From contig NZ_FNYA01000002.1 of NCBI RefSeq assembly GCF_900108955.1, positions 310,001 through 374,000 on the forward strand: a stretch of DNA of 64,000 nucleotides, read 5' to 3'. Both the position numbers and the translations under genes were made by a program. Positions 52,536 to 61,079 of the stretch are shown piece after piece. Each line of letters starts with the position of its first letter. The first letter of the stretch is position 1. The stretch is from Flavobacterium terrigena (GTDB lineage Bacteria; Bacteroidota; Bacteroidia; Flavobacteriales; Flavobacteriaceae). The notes beneath the pieces are model-generated. The model had not been told where the DNA came from, made no database searches, and saw only the letters and a program-made list of their open reading frames with translations.

Positions 52536-53228
52536 ATGGAAAAAATAAAAATTCACGATTTAGTTAAGTTTAGAAGAAAAAACTCAGCAGTTAGAAAGAA
52601 AAACTATGCTCTAAATTTAAAAACAAGAAAACCAAAAGAGAGCAAAGAAAAGAAAGGAAAAGGAGGAGGTGACTACTGGTCTATTAGCACGAAGTGCATC
52701 AACAAGGTCTTTAAATTAGAGAATAATGAATTGCTTGATTTGAAAATAAATGAATTTCAAGAAAAACTAAAAAACAAAGATCTTAAAAGCAATACAATTG
52801 GAATGTACAAAAAGAATATTGACATTATGTCCAACTTCAAAGAATTTGATTTTAAAGATATTAGACCCGAAAAAATAAAAAATTTCGAAAGTATAACCAA
52901 AGAAGACAAAATACTTAAAATAGATAATTTCCCATTATATATAACTCCAACAACAATTTTTACTTTTAAAAGAAAAGATAAAATAGAAATTGGTGCAGTT
53001 TGGCTAGTTGCACAAATAGATGGATTTGAAAAATCAGAATTGGGACTTTTCTGTGAAATATTATATAGATTCTTAATTAAAAATTATGCCGATGAATATC
53101 AAATAGCTCCAGAATATTGCATTGCTATTGATACATTTAATGCACAAAAATTAAGTTACAATGAATTATTAAAAGGAGAAATACCTTTTCTGATTGATTT
53201 AACTCTTAAAGAAATAAAAGAACTTTAA
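52536..53228 (+). CDS. Hypothetical protein (230 aa)
   Basis: I recognise no family. The N-terminal 55 residues are strongly basic (KFRRKNSAVRKKNYALNLK, then KPKESKEKKGKGGG), a disordered tail that may bind nucleic acid. The C-terminal part is alpha/beta (IGAVWLVAQIDGFEKSELGL, then YRFLIKNYADEYQIAPEYC). There is no signal peptide. It is separated by 99 bp from the PLD-fold gene and by 10 bp from the next. Confidence 0.55.
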   Translation: MEKIKIHDLVKFRRKNSAVRKKNYALNLKTRKPKESKEKKGKGGGDYWSISTKCINKVFKLENNELLDLKINEFQEKLKNKDLKSNTIGMYKKNIDIMSNFKEFDFKDIRPEKIKNFESITKEDKILKIDNFPLYITPTTIFTFKRKDKIEIGAVWLVAQIDGFEKSELGLFCEILYRFLIKNYADEYQIAPEYCIAIDTFNAQKLSYNELLKGEIPFLIDLTLKEIKEL

Positions 53229-53238
53229 TCAAGAAAAC

Positions 53239-54369
53239 ATGTCAACAAAAAGCCTAATTATTATACTAATCTTTTGTTCTAAACTATTATTTGCACAAAC
53301 TCCAATTGACGTAACAGAACAAACCATTAAAATCAGTGGTTTAAATGAAATCGAACTCTATTTTGGTTTTGCAACTGGAGACAAAATCATCTTCAATTTC
53401 AAAGAAGTGAATAGTAAAGAAGTAAAAGAAATTGAAATTTTAGAATATCCAAATAATTCAAAATTTTCTGATTACAAATCAACACAAATAGATAATAAAA
53501 TTATTAATGTAACCAAACAAGGAGTTTATGTATTCCGTTTCAAAAACACAGCAATTGGTGGTCGAATTGCAAAAATAAAAATTCAACGAATTCCAGTATC
53601 TAATGAAACCATAAATTTCAATTCAACGGTAACTTGGGCTACAAAACAAGAAACTACTTACAACTCATATACAAAAGATGTTTTAGTAGGCTATGATACA
53701 ACTTACACCCAAAAAACAAAAAAGATTTTAATAAAAACGGAACTAAAAGAAGAACTAATTTGTGATAAAACACAACGCGTACATTCTACTACGAATGACA
53801 ATGGAAATAAAACATCAATTTTCTTTACTTTACCAGAAAATCTAACGACACCATACAAAACGACAAAAGTAATTTCTTGGGCATATTGGACAGGAGTTGG
53901 AAATGAAGCTAATATAGCTTGGAAACAAAACTCACAAACAATAAGTAATTTAGCAAAAGGTGTAGCCTCATTCTACACTACTCCACTAGGAGCATTAGCC
54001 GTTGGAGCTGTAACTGACTTAATGATTCCGAAAACTGGTGAAGATGTTTTTTATGCTATATCAGACCAGATTAATAGAGATTTGTTTCTAACTGGAAAGC
54101 AATACAAAATTTTTGACCAAGGTAAAGGAGTCGCAGGTTATAGAAAGTTTATTAATGAGAGTATTTGTCAAGGAACTTATTTTGTTTTACTATCCAATGA
54201 CAATATAATGCAAGGCATTGATACAACAGTCAAAGTAGTTGCAATTGTTGAAACAAACATCTATAATGACCAACAATTTACAGAAACAAATTTATCTCCA
54301 AGATATGAAAAGAAAACCTTTTCAGAACCAGTAATAACAACAATTAAATATCCAGTGATTAGCAAATAA
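53239..54369 (+). CDS. Secreted protein of Bacteroidota-type (376 aa)
   Basis: An N-terminal signal peptide is seen (LIIILIFCSKLLFAQ). The mature part starts with a GOLD-like beta segment (FATGDKIIFNFKEVNSKEVK, GVYVFRFKNTAIGGRIAKI). Later a Gly/Ala-rich stretch resembles a membrane-inserting hairpin (ASFYTTPLGALAVGAVTDLM). I associate this layout with a conserved Bacteroidota family of unknown function. It lies 10 bp downstream of the 230-aa gene, so it is cotranscribed. Confidence 0.6.
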   Translation: MSTKSLIIILIFCSKLLFAQTPIDVTEQTIKISGLNEIELYFGFATGDKIIFNFKEVNSKEVKEIEILEYPNNSKFSDYKSTQIDNKIINVTKQGVYVFRFKNTAIGGRIAKIKIQRIPVSNETINFNSTVTWATKQETTYNSYTKDVLVGYDTTYTQKTKKILIKTELKEELICDKTQRVHSTTNDNGNKTSIFFTLPENLTTPYKTTKVISWAYWTGVGNEANIAWKQNSQTISNLAKGVASFYTTPLGALAVGAVTDLMIPKTGEDVFYAISDQINRDLFLTGKQYKIFDQGKGVAGYRKFINESICQGTYFVLLSNDNIMQGIDTTVKVVAIVETNIYNDQQFTETNLSPRYEKKTFSEPVITTIKYPVISK

Positions 54370-54469
54370 AAACATAGCTCAAACATACAAAGCAAAATGA
54401 CGGACTAATCCATAATCCAATACCAAAAAAAACCAAGCATAACATAATTCACAAAAAAATAAGAGAAAT

Positions 54470-54787
54470 ATGAAAATAACAGCATACACGAACAATCCAT
54501 CTGCACTTAAAGATGCAATTGATAAAAAAATAAGAGACAAAGAACTTAAAACATGGGAAATTTTACAAAATAACCAAAATGAAGTTTTATATAGTCATAC
54601 TCCCGAACAATGGAAAGAAAAAGCAATGCCAAAACCTGAAATTTCAAAAGATAAAATTGAGTTTGAAATAAGATGGTGGAATGATGATGAACCAAACGAA
54701 GAAACAAAAGGGTATATTTCAGGGAGATTCGTAGAAATTTTAATGGTTCACTTTAGAGATAAATTTACAAATTTAAAGGTCGAATAA
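54470..54787 (+). CDS. Hypothetical protein (105 aa)
   Basis: This is a small soluble protein with an N-terminal helix (AYTNNPSALKDAIDKKIRD), followed by an aromatic acidic middle (FEIRWWNDDEPNEETKGY). No family is recognised. The stop (TAA at 54785) lies 2 bp before the ATG of the P-loop gene at 54790, so they are cotranscribed. It may form a functional unit with that gene and the 599-aa gene. Confidence 0.55.
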   Translation: MKITAYTNNPSALKDAIDKKIRDKELKTWEILQNNQNEVLYSHTPEQWKEKAMPKPEISKDKIEFEIRWWNDDEPNEETKGYISGRFVEILMVHFRDKFTNLKVE

Positions 54788-54789
54788 AA

Positions 54790-55230
54790 ATGAAAACAAT
54801 ACTTACAATTTGGAATACAAGCAATAAAGGAAAATCTTCAACAATTTTAGAATTGGCAAATTTATTATTGAGAACATTTCCAAAGCATACAATAATTTAT
54901 ACTTCAAAAGATATTTTCAAATTATCTGTTGACTTTAGGTTAATTATTGAAATAAATGGAAAAATAATTGCTTTAGAAAGTCAAGGTGATCCAGGAACTG
55001 GTTTGGAAAAAAGATTAAATAATATTATTACTTTACACAAGCCGTATCTTATTATTACCTCATCAAGAACAAGAGGTGAAACAATTTGGGCAATCAATAA
55101 TGTGGCTGATTTACATAAATATGACAAAATTTGGACTTCCACCTATGAAACTTCACATTCTCATAAACTAGCAAATGAATTAAAAGCGGAACATCTCTTA
55201 GATTTAATTAAAAAATTAGGATTAATTTAA
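54790..55230 (+). CDS. Small P-loop NTPase-like protein (146 aa)
   Basis: The start TIWNTSNKGKSSTILELANLL fits a P-loop (x4-GKSS) at residues about 7-16, lacking the first Gly. IALESQGDPGTGLEKRL and LIITSSRTRGETIWAI fit the later motifs of a short ParA-like or kinase-like fold. It is too short for a complete ParA. It is sandwiched between the 105-aa and 599-aa genes at 2 and 13 bp. It may act as a switch for the 599-aa protein. Confidence 0.6.
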   Translation: MKTILTIWNTSNKGKSSTILELANLLLRTFPKHTIIYTSKDIFKLSVDFRLIIEINGKIIALESQGDPGTGLEKRLNNIITLHKPYLIITSSRTRGETIWAINNVADLHKYDKIWTSTYETSHSHKLANELKAEHLLDLIKKLGLI

Positions 55231-55243
55231 AACCAATAATTTT

Positions 55244-57043
55244 ATGGAAGAACATTTATTGCTTAATGAAAATGCTTATTTATATGAAAAACCAAAAAAA
55301 TTCAAATTAAATAAAGTTATTATATCTAAACTTTTTAGTCAAATTTCAAAGAAAACAGAAAAAGAAGGTCGGTTTTTAATTGATATAAGGCATTCTTCAA
55401 AAATTGTAAACAATATTCCCATTAATTATTCCATTTGCGTTTTTAAATTCAAATCTAAGCCAAGTTTTGTAGATCAAGCTTTTGAAGAATGGATGGAAAC
55501 AAAAATAGCTTATTTTGTATTAGTTGAGTTTGAAAATTATGTAGTGATTACTAAAAAAAATATTTCTGGCTTAAATGAATTTACGAAAAATCTTGATACA
55601 ATAGATTATGAAGTTCTATCAACATTGTTTATTGACATTAGTACTCAATATGAAAAACTAGGTTTAAAAAACATGAGTTTATCAGACAAAGCCATCAGAA
55701 GTAAAACAATGGAATCTAATGATTTACAAGAAAATTTTTCAACAGTTGGGTCTAGCAATTATATAGTAGATAATTTAAGATTAAGCACAGATGGCTCAAA
55801 GATTGCCTTGTCTCTAAATACATCAAGAGTAAATAAATTTGGCACAAAAGACAATTTAGAGTCATTCTTTAATTGGGCACAAAATGTAGTTCAAAAATTA
55901 GAAACTTATTCACCGAATAATACTTTTTTAAATGTTTTTGCTCAACCAGTAAAATATGAAACTCAAAAAAATGATTTAATACCAGTAGCAATTTTATTTT
56001 TATTTAATAAAATTTACGACGATTTTGAAAATAATATCCTAACTGATTGTGTTATTGAATCAGATAATGGAATAAAAAAAATAAATTTATTTAATTATTT
56101 AGACCAATTTCAGAGATTGCTACAGATTGAAAGTCAAACAATTGACGGTGAAATAGTTCAGTATTTTGCTAGAACCACTTTAACAGATGACTTACAAATA
56201 CGTATAAATGAAAAATCAATAACCATTCATTCAAATAAACTAAATAAAGTAAAATTAATTACTAATAGTGGATATTCAAGAAGCATAACCGAATATATTA
56301 ATAGTTCAAATCAGTTCATTATAAATTTTGACAGATTAGAATTGGTTTATACAAATAAAAAATTATTCCGTGATAACAGGTTATTAGGCAATATAAATTA
56401 TTTTTTAAATGCATTCTTACCTTTTGAAGAACTTTCAAATGTAAATAGCGAAAAAGGAATATTTACAACAGCTTCAATAAGTTTTAGCGTAAATAGTTGC
56501 TTTAATTTTGTTGAGTCTAAATTTATTGGAAGGCATGATTTCTTTGTTTGTGATGATTTAAATAAAGAATGGGCAGATCATATTGGTATTTCAACAGACA
56601 CTATTTCGTTTTATCATTCTAAATATAAAAATGTTGGTTTTTCAGCTTCTGCTTTTCAAGATATTGTCGGGCAAGGCTTAAAAAATATTTCAAATTTAAG
56701 TCCTAGAGATTATCAACTTGATTCAAAACAAAATATTTGGTCAAATTTTTATAACCCTCCTGGAACCACAACTAATATTTCTAGATTACGAAATGGGTCT
56801 AATATAGATGATTTATTGGAAACTTATAAGAACACAATTAAAAACCCAAACTTCAATAGAGAAATTTATTTAGTTGTTAATTTCATATCCAAAGAAGGAT
56901 TACGTGATCGATTAGAAAAACTCAGAGATGGTGAAGCATTTTCTGAACGAAATGAAGTCATACAGATTTTGTGGTTTCTGTCATCTTTTCTTTCTGTTTG
57001 TGCAGAACAAGGAATTAAAGGTTATATCTGCTGTAAACCATAA
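55244..57043 (+). CDS. Conserved hypothetical protein (599 aa)
   Basis: I do not know a name for this protein. The C-terminal third has strongly patterned segments (GRHDFFVCDDLNKEWADHIG, SFYHSKYKNVGFSASAFQDI, then VGQGLKNISNL) that look like a conserved, possibly enzymatic core. The N-terminal half is alpha/beta. There is no signal peptide or membrane segment. It ends the plus-strand series, just before a strong terminator, and follows the P-loop gene after 13 bp. Such three-gene units (small, P-loop, large) can be defence modules; here this is only suggestive. Confidence 0.6.
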   Translation: MEEHLLLNENAYLYEKPKKFKLNKVIISKLFSQISKKTEKEGRFLIDIRHSSKIVNNIPINYSICVFKFKSKPSFVDQAFEEWMETKIAYFVLVEFENYVVITKKNISGLNEFTKNLDTIDYEVLSTLFIDISTQYEKLGLKNMSLSDKAIRSKTMESNDLQENFSTVGSSNYIVDNLRLSTDGSKIALSLNTSRVNKFGTKDNLESFFNWAQNVVQKLETYSPNNTFLNVFAQPVKYETQKNDLIPVAILFLFNKIYDDFENNILTDCVIESDNGIKKINLFNYLDQFQRLLQIESQTIDGEIVQYFARTTLTDDLQIRINEKSITIHSNKLNKVKLITNSGYSRSITEYINSSNQFIINFDRLELVYTNKKLFRDNRLLGNINYFLNAFLPFEELSNVNSEKGIFTTASISFSVNSCFNFVESKFIGRHDFFVCDDLNKEWADHIGISTDTISFYHSKYKNVGFSASAFQDIVGQGLKNISNLSPRDYQLDSKQNIWSNFYNPPGTTTNISRLRNGSNIDDLLETYKNTIKNPNFNREIYLVVNFISKEGLRDRLEKLRDGEAFSERNEVIQILWFLSSFLSVCAEQGIKGYICCKP

Positions 57044-57091
57044 TAAATAAATGTTTATTTACTAAATCCCGATTAAAATCTAAATTCTTAC

Positions 57092-57128
57092 GCAGCTACT
57101 AAACATAATGTTTAGTAGCTGCTTTTTT
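57092..57128 (+). terminator. Strong intrinsic terminator
   Basis: GCAGCTACTAAACAT (57092-57106) and ATGTTTAGTAGCTGC (57108-57122) form a perfect 15-bp stem, followed by six T. It lies 49 bp after the 599-aa gene and upstream of the TACGT-motif promoter. It separates the two plus-strand units. Confidence 0.9.
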
Positions 57129-57149
57129 ATTTAAATAAACACTAAAAAT

Positions 57150-57196
57150 TACGTGTTTATACGTAATGCATAGAAAAACAAAAGTAAATATATTTG
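57150..57196 (+). promoter_or_regulatory. TACGT-motif promoter of the large protein copy 2
   Basis: TACGTGTTTATACGTA (57150-57165) is the best copy of the motif, with flanks giving ATTACGT/ACGTAAT arms. The -7 box TATATTTG (57189-57196), a perfect TAnnTTTG, follows after exactly 23 nt. The gene starts at 57372, so the leader would be about 170 nt. The 328-bp gap holds no gene. Confidence 0.8.
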
Positions 57197-57371
57197 ATAC
57201 TTCAAAATTGTTATAAAAAAACGAAATTAACTAGTTGATTGTTATATAAAATTACTAATTAATATTTAATAAATCCGAATAATATTTACTTCCAAAAAAT
57301 ATTAAGTAGTATCAATCCATTAAAATATTTAACCTAAGAATAAAATCAAATACAATAATTAATACTAAATT

Positions 57372-60300
57372 ATGTCAACAAGTAACAGTCCACAAACATT
57401 ATTTAGATTTGTAAGTTTAAGAAACCCAAATCTAGCTGAAAACAGCGAAAAAAACTTTAAATTTATTTTTAGACCTTTATCAATTACTGGTTTTTTTGAC
57501 CAAGTAACTTCTAACTCTTCAGATGCTAAATTTAAAGCTTTAATTAATCTTGCAAATTCATTTTCAGCAAATGCTATAAAAACAGTAGACGAATTAGATA
57601 AAGAAGAATTTTCAGCATTACTAAAAATAGGAAAATCGCTATATTCAAACAATAAATTATCTAGTACAGAATTAAAATTAGCAAAAGATTTTCATACTAA
57701 ACTTAAGTCTAATAACGAAGCTTTAAAAAAACTTTGGGACAATCTTATTTACCAATACATTACTCAAAATAATTTTTATATTAAAGAAGCAATTGCACAT
57801 ATTTTAAAAGCTTATCATATTGGTTTTGTGCAAACACAAACTTCTAATGAAGAATTAAGTAGAATTAATGGAGAGAATTATTTAACACCTGCATATAACT
57901 CAAAAATTGTTTTACCACAATTTTTATTTCAAGAAAATAATATTCTAATTTCTAAAAGAGCTTCATCTACTAAAGAGTTAAGTGAAAGTGACAATCAGTT
58001 ATTGCAAATAAATTTAGAAAAACAAGAAAGTTTATACAGTAGAGAACTTGATAATCAAAACTTAAAAGTTTTAAAAGAAGAGTTAAAAAACATAGAAAAT
58101 AGCGAGGGCAGAATTTCTGACAAACTATATAATCAATCATACTCAAAATATCAAAAAGAAAATGGTGGAAAAATTGCTAAGTATCAAAATCAATTAGAAA
58201 TTATCCAAGAATTAGAGGAAAACAAAGCATCTGATGAAGAAATTAAAAAAGCTTATGAATTATTAAAAACTTATGAATATCCAACATTTGAATTTGAAAA
58301 TAAAAAACCTCTAAATTGGGATGATTTGTATTCAAATCTAACTGAAGAATCATTTGCTTTATTTTTAGAAAATTTTACAAATGCAAAAACAGTAATTAAA
58401 GAACCTATTGATTTTTCAAATGCCGAAATTTCAATTGTATCAAATGATGAGATTAGTATTGATGATTCTATTATATCTATAAATTATGATGATTTTTCTG
58501 AAATTCATAATGAAATTGATACTATGACACAAGCATTAAACACAAGTGTGTTGTCAGATAGTGTATTATCACAAGATGAATTTATTAACATTGGAAATGT
58601 ATTAATACCTGTTTCAAGTGACCCAATAATAACCTCTTTTACACATCTATCATATATATTAAGAGCAACAAATACTAGAACCCTTTTTATAACTAATAGA
58701 GGTTTTGTTACGTTTCAAATTCAATTAGAAAATTCATCATGGAATATTAGTCATGCAACTATTTCAGCACAGACTAACTTAGGTGCTCAAAATGAAACAT
58801 TCAGCAATCTAAATGTAGTAAACAACACCTTAACTTTTCCACAATTTTTAATTAATAAGTTTAGAACAATTAGTAATTTATCAATTCAAATTTTCTTTGC
58901 GAATGGTAGAGAGTCTGTTTTACAACTTAATAATATAGTTGTAAATCAAGACATCAAAGGTATTTTAACTTTAAAACCAATTAAAGAAGAATTACCTATT
59001 GACACGAATCCAACAGAACCAAATCCAGTTTCTGGAAAACATTTTGGACTTAAAAGATTAGGGGTTGCTGAGTACATGAAAGTGGTACAAACAGTACATG
59101 CATATGTACCAGGAGAAGTTTCAAATATTGAAAATGTTATGGCGAGTGAATTACGTCATAAATCGATTAATGAACTAACTCGCATAGAAGATACTACAAC
59201 AACTTCTAAATCTCAAGAAGTAGAAAAAATTTCAGACACAACTAAAACTAATCGTGCAGAAATGCAAACAGAAGTTGCAAGAGAACTAGAGAAACAACAA
59301 AGTTTTCAAGCTCATGCAAATTTCACTTATGATGCAAAAGCATACAAACTAGATATTGGAACCGCATTTGCTACAAATAATTCTCAATTTATAAGCAATA
59401 GACAAGCAGTAACCAAAGCTCAAGAAGTTACAGAAAGAGCTATGGAAAGAGTTCAGTCAAAAATTACAGAAGAAAGAATTTTAAAAATTATTCAAGAAGT
59501 TTCTCTAACCAATGTACACGAATTTGATAATAGAGGAGGCTTGTCAGAAACAAGACCTCAACATATCACAGGAGTTTATCGTTGGGTTGATAAAAAAATG
59601 AAAAATCAAATTTTCAACTATGGTAAACGTACTATGTTTGAATTTATGATTCCAGAACCTGCAAAACTACACAGACTAGCATATGCAAATGTTGATACTC
59701 TAAAAGCTCCAGTTGACCCAAGAAAGGCTCCAGCACCTCATACAATGCCGAATTCAAATAGTTCTACAAAAGCATTATTAGAATATTGGGCAAATGTTTA
59801 TGGTGTTTCTTTAACAGAGGAACCTCAAAATAAAGAACAAATATTAAAAGCAAATGGTTCACCTCATAGTGAAGGAGGTGGAGTATTTTATGATTCTAAT
59901 TTAGAAATTTTAGAAAACTATGAAGCAAAATCAGCTGTATTAAATTGGTATTTCACAAAACAAAGAAATCGTTCAGGTTGGTTTGAAGGAAATTATACTT
60001 TAACAGCTCATTTCAATATATCAAACTTAAAAGGACAATATATTTACTATAATACTCAAGGTTCTTCAAGAAGTGGTAGTAACACCATAGCTGGATTAAA
60101 TTTATCTGAAACTTTTAACTATAAGGTACACGGACAAAATATTGGTGATTTTAGTGTGGAAATCAAACTACAATGTCAACCAAAAGTATCTTTTTTTAAT
60201 GCTTGGAAACTTGAAAACTTCAATGCAATTATTGCAGCTTATAAAGTTGAACTTGAAGAATACAAAGCAGAAAAAGCAAGAATAGATGCAGAAAGAAAAG

Positions 60301-61016
60301 CTAACGAAGAAAATCAAAAAGAAGCACAAGCCAATTTTTACAGAATTATAGAAAATGATGTTTTAAAACATAACTGTATAGCTTATCTATTACAAAATTA
60401 TCTAATAACTCTAGGACAATCATTTACTGAAGGTGATAAAATGCTAAACTTCAAAGTAAACTTAAGTGATGATTTAGATAAATATACTGCAACAGCCAAG
60501 TTTTTAGAACAAGCATTTGAATGGTCTATTATGGATTACACATTCTATCCATACTACTGGGCAGACCGTAAAATGTGGCAAGAAATGTATTTAACTGAGA
60601 ATATCGACACTCTTTTCAGGGGCTTCTTACAAGCTGGTTTAGCTCGAGTTATTGTTACTGTAAAACCTGGATTTGAAGAAGCAGTTCAATACTTCTTAAC
60701 TACTGGAAAAGTTTGGATGGGTGGTGAAACTCCTATTATTGGTGACCCATTATATGTAAGTATCATGCAAGAAATGCAAGATCCAACTGGTATTCCCCAA
60801 GGAAATTATTGGATAACTAGAATCCCAACAACATTGACAATCTTACAAGCTAAATCAACAGGTTTAGAAGTAGATCAACCATTACCAATTTTCCCTGAAA
60901 GCGAACCTGAAAAATGTGAAAATCCAACGGAATTAGAAACACAAACAGCATTTATTGCAGATGATGTTCAAATGGTTGGGAGTGAAAGATCTACAACATT
61001 ATACCCATCTAATTAA
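57372..61016 (+). CDS. Large conserved protein, copy 2 (1214 aa), candidate toxin-associated carrier
   Basis: This is the paralog of the protein at 36173. Both share LFRF.S.R.P.L at the start, WDNLIYQYITQNNFYIKE, a Glu/Lys-rich coiled middle (about 205-300), a second coiled part near 620-690 (EVTERAMERVQSKITEERI), GVYRWVDKKMKNQIFNYGKR, FMIPEPAKLH, and FEWSIMDYTFYPYYWADRKM near the end. This copy lacks the C-terminal beta-sandwich of copy 1 and ends in a short acidic tail. It has no signal peptide. A DUF2235 lipase gene follows 63 bp downstream. The strong promoter motif is shared. Function is unknown. Confidence 0.7.
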   Translation: MSTSNSPQTLFRFVSLRNPNLAENSEKNFKFIFRPLSITGFFDQVTSNSSDAKFKALINLANSFSANAIKTVDELDKEEFSALLKIGKSLYSNNKLSSTELKLAKDFHTKLKSNNEALKKLWDNLIYQYITQNNFYIKEAIAHILKAYHIGFVQTQTSNEELSRINGENYLTPAYNSKIVLPQFLFQENNILISKRASSTKELSESDNQLLQINLEKQESLYSRELDNQNLKVLKEELKNIENSEGRISDKLYNQSYSKYQKENGGKIAKYQNQLEIIQELEENKASDEEIKKAYELLKTYEYPTFEFENKKPLNWDDLYSNLTEESFALFLENFTNAKTVIKEPIDFSNAEISIVSNDEISIDDSIISINYDDFSEIHNEIDTMTQALNTSVLSDSVLSQDEFINIGNVLIPVSSDPIITSFTHLSYILRATNTRTLFITNRGFVTFQIQLENSSWNISHATISAQTNLGAQNETFSNLNVVNNTLTFPQFLINKFRTISNLSIQIFFANGRESVLQLNNIVVNQDIKGILTLKPIKEELPIDTNPTEPNPVSGKHFGLKRLGVAEYMKVVQTVHAYVPGEVSNIENVMASELRHKSINELTRIEDTTTTSKSQEVEKISDTTKTNRAEMQTEVARELEKQQSFQAHANFTYDAKAYKLDIGTAFATNNSQFISNRQAVTKAQEVTERAMERVQSKITEERILKIIQEVSLTNVHEFDNRGGLSETRPQHITGVYRWVDKKMKNQIFNYGKRTMFEFMIPEPAKLHRLAYANVDTLKAPVDPRKAPAPHTMPNSNSSTKALLEYWANVYGVSLTEEPQNKEQILKANGSPHSEGGGVFYDSNLEILENYEAKSAVLNWYFTKQRNRSGWFEGNYTLTAHFNISNLKGQYIYYNTQGSSRSGSNTIAGLNLSETFNYKVHGQNIGDFSVEIKLQCQPKVSFFNAWKLENFNAIIAAYKVELEEYKAEKARIDAERKANEENQKEAQANFYRIIENDVLKHNCIAYLLQNYLITLGQSFTEGDKMLNFKVNLSDDLDKYTATAKFLEQAFEWSIMDYTFYPYYWADRKMWQEMYLTENIDTLFRGFLQAGLARVIVTVKPGFEEAVQYFLTTGKVWMGGETPIIGDPLYVSIMQEMQDPTGIPQGNYWITRIPTTLTILQAKSTGLEVDQPLPIFPESEPEKCENPTELETQTAFIADDVQMVGSERSTTLYPSN

Positions 61017-61023
61017 TATCCAA

Positions 61024-61054
61024 TTTGGTGGTGGTGATTGACACCACCACCAAA
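61024..61054. terminator. GGT-repeat hairpin between large protein and lipase
   Basis: TTTGGTGGTGGTG (61024-61036) and CACCACCACCAAA (61042-61054) form a perfect 13-bp stem with a 5-nt loop. No T-run follows, so it is probably not a full terminator. It may protect or attenuate the transcript between the two genes. Confidence 0.5.
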
Positions 61055-61079
61055 TATTTAAATTAAATATAAAATTATT

